From the NCBI RefSeq assembly GCF_001279775.1, contig NZ_LGDG01000244.1:1-64000 (forward strand): DNA of 64,000 nt, written 5' to 3'. Positions 45,435 through 54,908 of the stretch are shown in pieces. Source of the stretch: Streptomyces sp. MMG1533 (GTDB lineage: Bacteria; Actinomycetota; Actinomycetes; Streptomycetales; Streptomycetaceae). Each line of letters opens with the position of its first letter. The stretch's first letter is position 1. Under the pieces are notes generated by a model, which saw nothing but the letters and a program-made list of their open reading frames with translations, was not told the DNA's origin and searched no databases. The translations under genes and the position numbers were made by a program.

Positions 45435-47132
45435 ATGACGGATGGGGAAGCGTTGAGGGAGCTCAGACAGACCGACCCGATCAGGGTCGGGCCGTACCGG
45501 CTGCTCGCGGAGATCGGGCGGGGCGGGATGGGCCGGGTGCTGCTCGGGGCCGGGCTCGACGGGCGGCTGGTGGCGGTCAAACAAGTCCACGCCCGGTTCG
45601 CCGCCGACGAGGAGTTCCGGGCCCGGTTCCGGCGCGAGGTGGCCGCCTCCCGCAAGGTGTCCGGGGCCTTCACCGCGGCCATGACGGCCGCCGACACGGA
45701 GGCCGAGACCCCGTGGCTGGCCTCGGTGTTCGTCTCCGGCCCCGCGCTCGGTGCGGTGGTCGACGCGGTCGGTCCGCTCCCGGAGGAGTCCGTACGCCGC
45801 CTCGCGGCCGGACTCGCCACGGCGCTGGTGGAGATCCACCGGGCCGGGCTGGTGCACCGGGACCTCAAGCCCGACAACGTCCTCCTCGCCGAGGACGGCG
45901 TACGCGTCATCGATTTCGGCATCGCGAGGGCGGCGCAGGCGGCGGGCGGGGACGCCGCCGAGCTGACGCAGAGCGGGGTGGTCGTCGGCTCGCCCGCCTT
46001 CATGTCGCCCGAACAGGCCGAAGGGAAGGAACTGACCCCGGCGAGCGACGTGTTCTCGCTCGGGTCGGTGCTGGTGCTGGCTGCGGCCGGACGCAGCCCC
46101 TTTGCCGCCGGCAGCACCCTCCAGACCCTGTACGACCTGGTCCACGCCGAGCCCGACCTGTCGGCCGTACCAGCGGGGTCCCAGGCGCTGGTGGCCGCCT
46201 GCCTGGCCAAGGACCCGGCCGCCCGGCCGACGCCGCAGGGGATCCTCGAACTGGTCGGGGCCTTGGCCCCGGCGGACGCAGATGGCCGCCGGCCGTGGCC
46301 TGCCGCCGTGCACACGATGATCGCGGCGCAGCAGGCCGAGGTGGACCGGGTGCTCGGCGCCCCGGAGCGGACCGTGCTGGACCTGCCGGCCGGGCGGGCC
46401 GGGGCGCCCGTACCGGGCGAGCCGCAAGGGACCGGCCCCGGGGCCGCCGCGCCGACCGCCGTGGCCACCGCCGCGGACCTGGCCGCGGCACCCGCACACG
46501 ATCCGGTCCGGCGCCGGATCCCGCAGCCGCTCGTGGCGGCGTCCGCGGTGGTGCTGGCGGGCCTGATAGGCGGAGCGGCGTACCTCTTGTGGCCCGACGG
46601 GGACGGCAGCGGCAACGGGAGCACCCAGGGGGACAAGTACGTCAACACGGTCCTCTGCCCGGAGGCGGCGGACCAGCTCCCGCTGCCCCCGGCCGAACGC
46701 AGGGAGGCGGACGACATCCACAGCGACGGCGGAACGTATGAGGGGGTCGACTGCACCTGGTACGGCGACGGGGAGTCGAAGCAGCACGCATACGTGACCT
46801 GGACGGTGTACCACAGCCCCAAGTCCGCGCCGTCTACGTCGCCCGGGCAGGCGGTGACGCAGTCAGCAGGGACACAGTCGGCGGGGACACGGGCGGCGCA
46901 CGCGAGCCTGGCGGAATTTGCGAAGGCGACCCACTCCTCGCCCGGGCCCGGCCCGGGCGAGGAAGCGGTCTGGGGGACCGCCTGGTCGGACGGGTCGGGC
47001 TGCCGGTTGGGGGTGCGCGACGGGAACCTGGAGGTGGTGACGGTGCTCAGCGAGCCGCGGCACCCCGCGGGCACCTGCAAGGCGGAGGCCGCGAAGATCG
47101 TGGAGGCCGTGCTGAACATGATGCCGCGCTGA
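45435..47132 (+). CDS. Membrane Ser/Thr protein kinase (second of tandem pair)
   Basis: A 565-residue paralogue of the upstream kinase; their kinase domains are alike almost residue by residue (IGRGGMGRVLLGAGLDGRL, HRDLKPDNVLLAEDGVRVI, GSPAFMSPEQAEGK). Transmembrane helix PLVAASAVVLAGLIGGAAYLL, then an external domain with conserved Cys (NTVLCPEAADQL, VDCTWYGDG, GCRLGVRDGNLEVV). The external domain differs from the first kinase in sequence but shares the cysteine pattern and the ending VRDGNL. ATG 45435 (or 45432). Confidence 0.9.
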   Translation: MTDGEALRELRQTDPIRVGPYRLLAEIGRGGMGRVLLGAGLDGRLVAVKQVHARFAADEEFRARFRREVAASRKVSGAFTAAMTAADTEAETPWLASVFVSGPALGAVVDAVGPLPEESVRRLAAGLATALVEIHRAGLVHRDLKPDNVLLAEDGVRVIDFGIARAAQAAGGDAAELTQSGVVVGSPAFMSPEQAEGKELTPASDVFSLGSVLVLAAAGRSPFAAGSTLQTLYDLVHAEPDLSAVPAGSQALVAACLAKDPAARPTPQGILELVGALAPADADGRRPWPAAVHTMIAAQQAEVDRVLGAPERTVLDLPAGRAGAPVPGEPQGTGPGAAAPTAVATAADLAAAPAHDPVRRRIPQPLVAASAVVLAGLIGGAAYLLWPDGDGSGNGSTQGDKYVNTVLCPEAADQLPLPPAERREADDIHSDGGTYEGVDCTWYGDGESKQHAYVTWTVYHSPKSAPSTSPGQAVTQSAGTQSAGTRAAHASLAEFAKATHSSPGPGPGEEAVWGTAWSDGSGCRLGVRDGNLEVVTVLSEPRHPAGTCKAEAAKIVEAVLNMMPR

Positions 47133-47149
47133 GGCGGCCGGGCCAGCCG

Positions 47150-47610
47150 TAAGGGTCACGCGGAGTCAGCGGCGTCCGCCGCCCTGCTGTGCGGGCAGCT
47201 GTCCCGCAGTCCTGGCCCTCCCTCCGGGCAGGCCGTCCTCCTGGGACTCGCCCTGGGCATGTCCGCCCTGCGGGCCGACATGGCACGCACCCTCGCCATC
47301 GCCCGCTCCCCCGGCGACCAGACCGGTGAGGCCGGAGTCCTGGCTCTGTCGGCGCTGGAGGAGGCCTATGAGGGCGACACCGATGCGGCCGGCCGGTTCG
47401 CCGACGCCCGCTGCCGGGCTCGTGGACGGACTCACCGATCCGAACCTCACAGACCTGTGCGAGTCGCTGGTGTGGCTTGCCTGGGCGGAAGCACTGCTGG
47501 AGCGCTACGACGACGCGGAACGGCACGCGGACCGCGGTGTGGGCATCGCCCGACGCAGCGGTCAACTCCATGTCCTGCCGCACTTGCTGACGACCACGGC
47601 GTACGTGGGC
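47150..47610 (+). pseudogene. LuxR-family ATPase regulator, TPR-region fragment
   Basis: The frame LALGMSALRADMARTLAIARS, then after a slip near 47415 VDGLTDPNLTDLCESLVWLAW, LLERYDDAERHADRGVGIARR and SGQLHVLPHLLTT. This is the TPR-like C-terminal half of large LuxR/MalT-type regulators. The ATPase and LuxR HTH are absent. Confidence 0.55.
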
Positions 47611-48241
47611 TGCGGTGGGTGCCGACGGCATCGCTCATCCCCGCGGACCATGAAGCCACCTCGGCTCGGACCAGGTCGGCCCCGAGTTCGAAGGACCGCC
47701 GCCGAGCCATCCGTCATGACGTGGGCAGAGTCCTCGCCACCGGCGAGGCATACAGCCGACCCACATCAGGGGCGGTGCAGGGTGACCGAGCCGCCATCGG
47801 AATCTCTCGGTATCCCGCACGATGAGAACAGGGCCTCGATCGATTGAGGCACGGCGACGAGCTGCGCAGCGGCTACGCCTCCGCTCCGGCTCGGAAGGTC
47901 CGTCACATCGCCCGGGCGGTCGGCACTCGTCAACGCCTCGTGGAACGGGGCGAGTTCAGGGCGGATGGCCCCGGTGGCGCCGCCGAGGAGGGCGCGTACT
48001 TGCTGGTCGAGGACGCATCGCCAGCATGGGCGGGGGCTGAGCTGCCAGGTGATGGCGCGACCGGGCAGCGGTCCCAGAACTCCGAGTCAGGGGTGGCGTA
48101 TTTCCCGCACAACGGCGCTTCCCAGCTGCCGCTGCGAGCCTGGGCGGCGGTGCCGCAGGGGGCACCACGGGGAAAGGTTCGCGCCGCTGCTGCTGGGTTT
48201 CGATGATCTGGGCGAGCCGGCCGATCAGGTCGTCGACGGCC
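47611..48241. other. No confident gene
   Basis: About 630 nt without a supported gene. On the minus strand near 48180-48240 a frame without a start reads EAVDDLIGRLAQIIETQQQRRE; it may be a remnant of the gene after the small transfer-like protein at 48242. The rest has no recognised coding signal. Confidence 0.4.
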
Positions 48242-48670
48242 TCAGCGAATAGCCAGGATCGCCATGACGGTGACGGTGGTGGTCGTGGCAAGCCACACCG
48301 TGTACAGCGTCACAGGCCGCACCTGGCAATCCGAGCCGACCCACGTGACCCACGCCGCAGACGATCCGGCGGCCAGCCCCACCAACCAGCAGAACGTGAA
48401 CGCCCACAGGATCCAGGCCGCGGCAGTCAGCAGCCGATGCCCCACTCCACGCGCGTCTCGCAGTCTGCCGCCCAGTACCTCACACATCGTCAGGACCTGT
48501 ATCGCCGTGAAGCACGCCATGGCCGGGTGCGTCGCGGTGACGAACAACAGCGCTGCCAGCGCGTGCCGCGGTGCCACGGGCACGGGGTGTGCCCGGAAAA
48601 GAGGCAGGCCACAAGATGTGGTGGGCGCGGGTCTCAGGCCCCAGGCGAAGAGCCTCTTTCCAATGCGCAC
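48242..48670 (-). CDS. Three-helix membrane protein, mobile-element-type (SpdB-like)
   Basis: A 142-residue frame with three hydrophobic segments (ALAALLFVTATHPAMACFTA, LLTAAAWILWAFTFCWLVG, TLYTVWLATTTTVTVMAI) and the motif VTWVGSDCQVRPVTLYTVW. Similar small proteins are found in the transfer modules of pSAM2-like elements. The first about 30 residues may be out of frame with the true start. No other transfer gene is intact nearby. Confidence 0.45.
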   Translation of the reverse strand: MRIGKRLFAWGLRPAPTTSCGLPLFRAHPVPVAPRHALAALLFVTATHPAMACFTAIQVLTMCEVLGGRLRDARGVGHRLLTAAAWILWAFTFCWLVGLAAGSSAAWVTWVGSDCQVRPVTLYTVWLATTTTVTVMAILAIR

Positions 48671-49051
48671 CGATCAATTGCTGCACGTGCCAGTGCCTTT
48701 CGGGCTCAAAGGGGATGCGGACGGATGCACCGCAAGGCCCCAGTACGTGTTCGACTCTGGTGCATCGCCTTATGAAGCGACATCCGTGGAACCACGCAAT
48801 CCAACACTGGAACATCAGCCGGGTTCCGCCGGCCATGGCAGGTCCGGCAAGGGGCGACCGCCGGGCAGGGGGGCGTATGAATCGGGTTGCAGCCGACGAC
48901 GGCATCGCACGTCGGCGGGGTCATCGTGATCGACAAATCCGGTGACCGCAAGGACGTACGGCGACCGCGCACGTGGGCCGGCAGCGAGTGGTGGACACGC
49001 GGATACCCGATGGGGTGGAGCTGTCCAGGACTGCACCGCACGGAAGTCTTC
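48671..49051. other. No gene seen
   Basis: About 380 nt between the SpdB-like frame and the IS481 scrap. No coding pattern, repeat or RNA gene could be supported. Confidence 0.4.
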
Positions 49052-49180
49052 GTGTCCCACCGTGATGCCCGGCTGACCGTTCACGGCAGGCGGCCGCTGG
49101 TCGAGCGAGTCTGCGCAGGCCGCCCGGTCGCGCATGTCGCGGCCGGGATGGGCATCTCACGAGCCACGGTCTGCGGGCCT
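49052..49180 (+). pseudogene. IS481-family transposase, N-terminal fragment
   Basis: GTG 49052 starts VSHRDARLTVHGRRPLVERV, then GRPVAHVAAGMGISRATV, the N-terminal HTH of IS481-type transposases. It breaks at about 49180, inside the last codons of the opposite-strand phosphatase gene, so the phosphatase's last residues (after WAEQALP) derive from IS DNA. Confidence 0.7.
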
Positions 49181-51607
49181 GGTAGGGAGAGCCTGTTCAG
49201 CCCAGATCGTCTTGCCGGTGCGGGTGGGGCGGCTGCCCCAGCGCTGGGTGAGCTGGGCGACGAGTAGCAGACCGCGGCCTCCCTCGTCGAAGACCCGGGC
49301 TCGGCGCATGTGAGGGGCGGTGCTGCTGGAGTCCGAGACCTCGCAGATGAGCGCGGTGTCACGAATCAGGCGGAGCTGGATGGGGGATCCGCCGTACCGG
49401 ATGGCGTTGGTGACGAGTTCGCTGACGACGAGTTCGGTGACGAATCCGAGGTCCTCCAGGTGCCAGGCGGCCAATTGTTTGCATGCCAGCGAACGGGCCT
49501 GGGCGACGGACGGGGGGTCCGCCGGTACGTCCCACGTGGCGACCCGGCCCGCTTCCAGCGCGCGGGTGCGGACCACAAGGAGGGCGACGTCGTCGGTGGG
49601 TTGGTCGGGCAGGTTGTGCAGGATTCCGTCACAAATGTCCTCCAGCGGACGGCGGGGCCCGCCGAGGGCTCGGCGAAGCAGGGCCAGTCCGTCGTCGAGG
49701 TCGCGGTCGGGGGCGTGGACCAGTCCGTCGGTGTAGAGGGCGAGGACGCTGCCCTCGGGGAGGTCGAAATCTGCGGTTTCAAACGGCAGACCGCCCAGCC
49801 CGAGGGGTGGTCCGCTCGGCAGGTCGAGGAAGGAGACGTGCCCATTCGGGGTGACCATGGCCGGGACGGGGTGACCGGCGCGGGCTGCGGTACAGCGGCG
49901 TGAGACGGGGTCGTAGACAACGTAGAGACAGGTGGCGCCGACCTCGCCCGGGCTCTGCGGTTCCCCGGCAGCTTCCGGTGCCCGCTCGGAGTCCAGACGC
50001 AGGACGATGTCGTCAAGGTGTGTGAGGAGCTCGTCGGGGGCCAGATCGACGTCGGCGAGAGTGCGTACGGCGGTACGGAGACGGCCCATCGTGGCGGACG
50101 CCTGCACCCCGTGGCCGACGACGTCGCCGACGACGAGAGCGACCCGGGCTCCGGACAGGGGGATGACGTCGAACCAGTCGCCGCCGAGGCCGGCACGGGA
50201 GCTCGTGGGCCAGTAGCGGGACGCGACCTCGACAGCAGCCTGCCGGGGGGTGTGCTGCGGGAGCAGGCTGCGCTGGAGGGCGAGTGCCGTCTCGCGTTCC
50301 TGCGTGTAGCGGCGGGCGTTGTCGACGCAGACCGCCGCGCGCGCCGCGAGTTCCTTGGCGAGCAGCAAATCGTCGTCGTCGAAAGGCTCGGGTGTTCGAT
50401 GGCGGCCGAGGATCGCCAGGCCGAGTGTGATGCCGCGGGCACGCAGGGGCACGACCAACAGGGCGTGGATGCCGTGTTCGTCGATGCTGCGGACGCTGTC
50501 CGGGGAATCCGCGGCCCACCAGCGTCGTCCGGCGTCGTCGACCGCGTGGAACATGCCACGGCCGTCGGTCAGCACGCGCCCTTGCGGCGAGCCCTCGCGG
50601 TAGCCGTGGAGGGCGCCGACGGGAATCGTCACCTCGGGGCAGCCCTCAAGCACGGAGCGGCAGGCGGTGCGACGGAAGACGGGCGCGGTAGGAGGCGGGG
50701 GCGCCGTCTCGTCCCCGGCCAGCGCGGAATCCAGCAGGTCCACGAGGGCGAAATCGGCGAAGTGCTCCGTGCACACCTCGGTCAGTTCTTCGGCAGTGCG
50801 GGTCACGTCGAGGGTGGAGCCGATACGGACGCTGGATTCGTTCAGGACGCTCAGTCTTCGTCGGGCGCGGAGCTGGTCCGTACTGTCCGTGGCCGCCAGA
50901 CACATGCCTCGTACGCGGTCGGCACTGTCCTTCAACGGGCTGAGGGACACCAGCCAGGCGTGTTCGCGGGGCTCCCCGTGGGGTTGCAGCCAAGCCTCGT
51001 ACGGCACGGTCTCCCCCGTGCGCAGGACTCGCTGCCCCGCGTCACCGAGACCCTCGAATCCGGGAAGGCGCCGGAGGCTGTCGGCGGACTCGCCCACCCG
51101 CTGGCCCCGCAGTTGCCAGGAGGGGCTGCCTGTCACCCTCTCCATCGCGGAGTTGGTCGACACTACGATCCCGTCCTGGTCGAAGAGAGCCACCGGTACG
51201 GGGAACTGCTCCAAAGCCCACTTCTGCAGCCGCGCAGTCGGCTCCGGCGCGGTGGCTCTCAGGAACCAGCGGACCGCGTTGTCCGAGCTCAGCAGCGGGT
51301 ATGCCTCGAGCCGCACCTCGACGTGGTGGCCGTCCTGGTGCCGGACCGTGACCGTGCCCGTCCATCCGTCCGAGTCGGCGAGGCTGTGCAGGGCATCAGG
51401 CGGCAGGGGTTCGGCCAGCAGATCTGTCGCTGGGCGGCCCAGCACGTCCCTGGTCTCGAAGCCGAGGAGGCTGCGGGCCGCGTCGCTCCACGCGGTGACC
51501 AGCCCCTTGGCGTCCGCCTCGGCTGCGGCGGCGCCTCGGGTCATCGGCGTGGCCCTGTGCTCGTCCACCCGTACGCCCCTCTGCACGACACCGGTGTCGA
51601 TACCCAT
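49157..51607 (-). CDS. PAS-PAS-GAF-SpoIIE phosphatase with HATPase domain
   Basis: An 816-residue cytoplasmic signalling protein. Order: PAS about 30-120 (AWSDAARSLLGFETRDVLG), PAS about 125-235 (QFPVPVALFDQDGIVV), GAF about 260-440, PP2C/SpoIIE about 460-665 (LGGDWFDVIPLSG, ALVVGDVVGHGVQAS, VLALYTDGLV) and an anti-sigma-type HATPase at the end (VTELVVSELVTNAIRYG). The phosphatase motif with Asp residues is intact. It likely controls an anti-sigma/anti-anti-sigma switch as in SigB/SigF-type systems. No partner gene is adjacent. Confidence 0.93.
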   Translation of the reverse strand: MGIDTGVVQRGVRVDEHRATPMTRGAAAAEADAKGLVTAWSDAARSLLGFETRDVLGRPATDLLAEPLPPDALHSLADSDGWTGTVTVRHQDGHHVEVRLEAYPLLSSDNAVRWFLRATAPEPTARLQKWALEQFPVPVALFDQDGIVVSTNSAMERVTGSPSWQLRGQRVGESADSLRRLPGFEGLGDAGQRVLRTGETVPYEAWLQPHGEPREHAWLVSLSPLKDSADRVRGMCLAATDSTDQLRARRRLSVLNESSVRIGSTLDVTRTAEELTEVCTEHFADFALVDLLDSALAGDETAPPPPTAPVFRRTACRSVLEGCPEVTIPVGALHGYREGSPQGRVLTDGRGMFHAVDDAGRRWWAADSPDSVRSIDEHGIHALLVVPLRARGITLGLAILGRHRTPEPFDDDDLLLAKELAARAAVCVDNARRYTQERETALALQRSLLPQHTPRQAAVEVASRYWPTSSRAGLGGDWFDVIPLSGARVALVVGDVVGHGVQASATMGRLRTAVRTLADVDLAPDELLTHLDDIVLRLDSERAPEAAGEPQSPGEVGATCLYVVYDPVSRRCTAARAGHPVPAMVTPNGHVSFLDLPSGPPLGLGGLPFETADFDLPEGSVLALYTDGLVHAPDRDLDDGLALLRRALGGPRRPLEDICDGILHNLPDQPTDDVALLVVRTRALEAGRVATWDVPADPPSVAQARSLACKQLAAWHLEDLGFVTELVVSELVTNAIRYGGSPIQLRLIRDTALICEVSDSSSTAPHMRRARVFDEGGRGLLLVAQLTQRWGSRPTRTGKTIWAEQALPTRPADRGS

Positions 51608-51942
51608 TGTGCGCCGGGCTTACCTGGGTACGCCCTGTCACTCCGCGATGCGGATGGATGGTGAGAGAGCCCGTCACAATTGGCATTCTCGGAGATGTGG
51701 ATTGGGTGTCAGGGGTCCTGCACCAACTGTCCGCGACCGGTGGCCGACGGGTGACCAGGTGCCGTAAAGACCGGGAGGTCGGCGAAGGAAGCGCAGCCCG
51801 CGCCGAACGCGCCGGATGACCAGGAGTTGGTCGTCTGACCGACGGCGGTCCGTTCGGCGAAGGCCGGCACCCAGAAGGGGGCCGGCCATAGGCGTCGTCC
51901 ACGAGAGGGGCCGTACCGGAGAAGGGCCATAGCTGAGAAGGG
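51608..51942. other. No gene seen
   Basis: 335 nt between the phosphatase gene start and the next minus-strand gene. It should contain the phosphatase promoter; no repeat or coding pattern was identified. Confidence 0.4.
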
Positions 51943-52587
51943 TCAGCCGTTGACCTCGAACGCCATCGCGATGAGCATCACCACGAAGGCAATGCCCCCG
52001 ATGGCGGTGAAGCCGTAGCGGCAGCGCCCCAGCCAGCGCGGCCGCCGTCCGGCGTCCGGCCACACCAGCTGATAGAGGATCAGCAGCGTCGACAGCCCGA
52101 AGCCGCACAGGGCGAGGACGGTTATCGAACCCGGCACCCACATGCCGCTGCCGAGTGTCCACGCCTCGCCGCCGGCATAGCGCGCCGCCACCGAGGTCGG
52201 TCCGTCTTGACACCACCAGGGCTCATCAGGCGAGTCGCCGTAACACCGGCTCCCCGAAGGCGTCGGCGCGTACGCGTCACCCCAGCCGCCCTTGAGGGTG
52301 ATGTCCTCGATCTCCGGTCCGCCGTCGTCCGGGTGGAAGGTGCCGGTGCAGTAGTGCGTCCGTACGACGCCCTCGTCGTTTGGCGACTCCACATCCACGC
52401 ACTCCACGACCTCGAACCGGCCCGGCACGCCGACCCACCCGGCACCGGCCAGGACCTGCGCACCGAAGGTCACGGTCATCATCACCGCGCCTATGGCGAG
52501 CGACAGCCCTATGTAGGCGAAGAGCCCCCGGGCCCATGCCGGGGCCCGGCCGCTCGTGTCCGTCGGTCGCGCGTCCTCTGTTGCCAT
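51943..52587 (-). CDS. Hypothetical membrane protein
   Basis: A 214-residue protein: one helix near the start (LFAYIGLSLAIGAVMMTV), an external domain with Cys residues (VECVDVESPN, THYCTGTFHPDDGG, WWCQDGP), then two helices (GSITVLALCGFGLSTLLIL, FTAIGGIAFVVMLIAMAF). Start ATG 52587 (MATEDARPTD). Family not recognised; it looks intact. Confidence 0.6.
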   Translation of the reverse strand: MATEDARPTDTSGRAPAWARGLFAYIGLSLAIGAVMMTVTFGAQVLAGAGWVGVPGRFEVVECVDVESPNDEGVVRTHYCTGTFHPDDGGPEIEDITLKGGWGDAYAPTPSGSRCYGDSPDEPWWCQDGPTSVAARYAGGEAWTLGSGMWVPGSITVLALCGFGLSTLLILYQLVWPDAGRRPRWLGRCRYGFTAIGGIAFVVMLIAMAFEVNG

Positions 52588-52746
52588 CAGGCGAGCCTCA
52601 CACGCGACGGCCCGCGCAGACCTCAGTGGAACCACGTAACCGGACACGCAAGTCAGCCGGTGGTCAAGTCCGGGATCGTCGGCAGTACCGTCTCCCCCTG
52701 GGCGGACTGCGGGAAGACCGCACCGCCCACGTCGGCCCGGGGAACA

Positions 52747-54120
52747 TCAACCGCACATCTCTTCCAGGGTCAGCCCGAGGGCGAGCAGTTCGCGGTCGGC
52801 TCCGACGGGAGCGTCGATCTCGAGGCCAGTCGGCAGGCCGTTGGTCGCCACGCCCATGGGGATGCTCAGGCCGGGGGCTCCGATGACGCTGGCCGGGCCG
52901 GTGTTGCGGATGAAGGTGGCGAAGGTGTCGGCGTCTTCTCCGCGCAGAATCATGCCCTGGTCACAGGTGGCCAGGTCAAGAGCGGTGGCCGGGGTGGTCG
53001 GGAAGACCAGGCCGTCCAGGCCGTGTGCGGCGAACGTGTCCGCGTAGGCCGCGCGCAGGCGCTGCCGCTGGGCCAGGCACTCGCGGTAGACGTCCTCGGA
53101 GACGAGGCCCGGGGCCCCGTCGAGGATGCAGCCTTCGAAGACGCCGCGTACGTCGGGGCCCGCTATGAGGGCGGCGAGAGTGGCGAGGTCCGTCTGCGGC
53201 CGGTACTTCGCCAGGTAGGCGGACAACTCCACCCGGGCCTCGTACAGCACGATGGCCATACCGGTCGCGAACTCGCCCGCGGTGAACGAGCTGACATCGA
53301 CCGGGACCAGGTCCACGCCGGCCGCCTCCAGGTTGCGCAGGGCCGTCTCCCACTGGACGGCCACCTCGTCCTGCAGCGGATCGGTGAAGTGACCGGTCGG
53401 CACCCCCAGCCGGATCGACCGCGGCGGACGGGCGGCGACCGGGGCGTCGTCACCGCTGAGGATGCCGTCCAGCAGAACCAGGTCCGCCACCCGGCGCCCC
53501 ATGGGCCCGATGGTGTCCCTGGTACTCGACAGGGGCGTCACACCCTCCCCGGGGTAGCGCCCGACCGTGGGCCGCAGCCCGCAGATGCCGACGACGGCCG
53601 CGGGAACACGCACCGAGCCGCCCGTGTCGGTACCCAGCCCTGCCCGCACCACCCCGGCCGCGACGAGGGCGGCGACCCCGCCACTGCTGCCACCGGCGAA
53701 ACGGCTGGGGTCGCGCGGGTTGCGGACCGGGCCGAACGCCTGGTTGTTACTGGTGATGCCGAACGCCAACTCGTGCATGTTGGCCTTGCCGAGGATGACG
53801 GCACCGGCGTCGCGCAGCCGCCGTACCGCGGGCGCGTCGCACGGGGGGACGAAGTCGCGCAGGGCGGGGGTACCGGCCGTGTTGGGCAGACCGGCGACGT
53901 GGATGTTGTCCTTGATCGCGAGGGTCATGCCGGACAGCGGGCCGGGTTCGTCGGAAGTCTTGGCGGCGGCATCACGGTCGAGGGTGATGAAGCCGCCGAG
54001 GTGGGCCGCCTCCTCGGCGCGTTCCAAGGACGTCTGCACGACCTCGTGCCGGCTGTGCGCGCCCTCGAGCGCCGTCGCGCCGGTCTGCCTGCCGGGTTCC
54101 TTCGTGGTGGGTTCGCTCAT
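52747..54120 (-). CDS. Amidase (amidase-signature family)
   Basis: A 457-residue hydrolase. The Ser-cisSer-Lys triad is visible: Lys in MTLAIKDNIHVAG, Ser in FAGGSSGGVAALVAAG, and the nucleophile Ser in GTDTGGSVRVPAAV. It cleaves an amide to acid and ammonia in the cytoplasm. ATG 54120 (MSEPTTKEP) is chosen over upstream in-frame starts. It is divergent from the scar of an amide/urea-type ABC transporter and near an ArsR/AmiC-like pair, so it was probably part of one amide-use locus. Confidence 0.92.
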   Translation of the reverse strand: MSEPTTKEPGRQTGATALEGAHSRHEVVQTSLERAEEAAHLGGFITLDRDAAAKTSDEPGPLSGMTLAIKDNIHVAGLPNTAGTPALRDFVPPCDAPAVRRLRDAGAVILGKANMHELAFGITSNNQAFGPVRNPRDPSRFAGGSSGGVAALVAAGVVRAGLGTDTGGSVRVPAAVVGICGLRPTVGRYPGEGVTPLSSTRDTIGPMGRRVADLVLLDGILSGDDAPVAARPPRSIRLGVPTGHFTDPLQDEVAVQWETALRNLEAAGVDLVPVDVSSFTAGEFATGMAIVLYEARVELSAYLAKYRPQTDLATLAALIAGPDVRGVFEGCILDGAPGLVSEDVYRECLAQRQRLRAAYADTFAAHGLDGLVFPTTPATALDLATCDQGMILRGEDADTFATFIRNTGPASVIGAPGLSIPMGVATNGLPTGLEIDAPVGADRELLALGLTLEEMCG

Positions 54121-54276
54121 GGCCTGCTCCTTCGTGCGGATCCGCTTCGACAGCTCACGGACGATCACTGCGCCGCGCCCGTACGGCGCCGGCTTTGGTT
54201 GCGGCTTCTTCGAGGGTTGACCACCCCTGAGGCTCATGTCATCGTTCGCTCACGCGATGACATGTTGGAGGAAAAA

Positions 54277-54506
54277 GTGTCCACCATCAAGTCCAACCAC
54301 CTCAATCAAGACCTGGCTCGCCGTCACGGCTGCCTCCGCGCTCGCCCTGACGGGCTGCGCCACCGACGGCGGGAAGCCGAGCGCCGGGAAGCCGTAGTCC
54401 GACTCCGGCGGTGCACTGAAGATCGGCCTGCTGACCAGCATGTCCGGCCCCGCCGGGCTCTTCGGGCCGGCGACGAGGAACGTCGCGGAACTCGCGGCCG
54501 GAGCAG
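54277..54506 (+). pseudogene. ABC substrate-binding lipoprotein (urea/amide type), start only
   Basis: GTG 54277 (STIKSNHLNQ) slips frame into KTWLAVTAASALALTGCATD, a lipoprotein signal with lipobox LTGC, reaches a TAG near 54394, and continues GALKIGLLTSMSGPAGLFGP, the typical N-terminus of UrtA/FmdD/LivK-type binding proteins. At about 54506 it stops abruptly inside ELAA and joins an ATPase end. Most of the protein is deleted. Confidence 0.8.
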
Positions 54507-54785
54507 AAGATACTGGCGATCGCCCGGACGGTCGCGGCTCCGGGCACGATGTGCGTCTTCGACGAGCCGACGGAGGACCTCCAGCCCGCCAACGTGGACC
54601 GGTTCACCGAGGCGGTGAGACGGCTCGCTGCCGCCGGCGTCGCCGTACTCCTCGCTGAGCAGCACCTGGACATGGCGCTGGGCGTGGCGGACCGGTGGTA
54701 CCTGATGGAGAAGGGGCAGATCGCCGAGGAAGGGCAGGTCCACGAGGGAATCGTCGAGCATGTGGCGGGCCGGATGGCGCCCTGA
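54507..54785 (+). pseudogene. ABC transporter ATPase (UrtE/LivF-like), C-terminal part
   Basis: Begins directly with EQKILAIARTVAAPGTMCVFDEP, then EDLQPANVDRF, AVRRLAAAGVAVLLAEQHLDMAL, RWYLMEKGQIAEEG, the Walker B, H-loop and end of a UrtE/LivF-type ATPase. Walker A and signature are missing; the piece starts where the upstream binding protein is cut. The pair marks loss of the transporter genes in between (binding protein to last ATPase). Confidence 0.85.
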
Positions 54786-54908
54786 GCACCCGCCCCGGTC
54801 TGGCTCGGCGGGCACGTGAACGGTAAAGTCAACGGGTACACATACATTGACACGTTGTCGCCGCATCACCGTGCCGCCGCATTCCGAAAGGATGAGAGGT
54901 CCCAGGAA

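Noticed and set aside
47844..48206. A 120-codon plus-strand frame
   Set aside because: No recognisable motif, unclear ribosome binding site and the region appears to be degraded DNA; left as unassigned.
52207..54618. A very long plus-strand frame across a membrane gene and the amidase
   Set aside because: Antisense shadow of the amidase gene, whose catalytic triad is clear on the minus strand.
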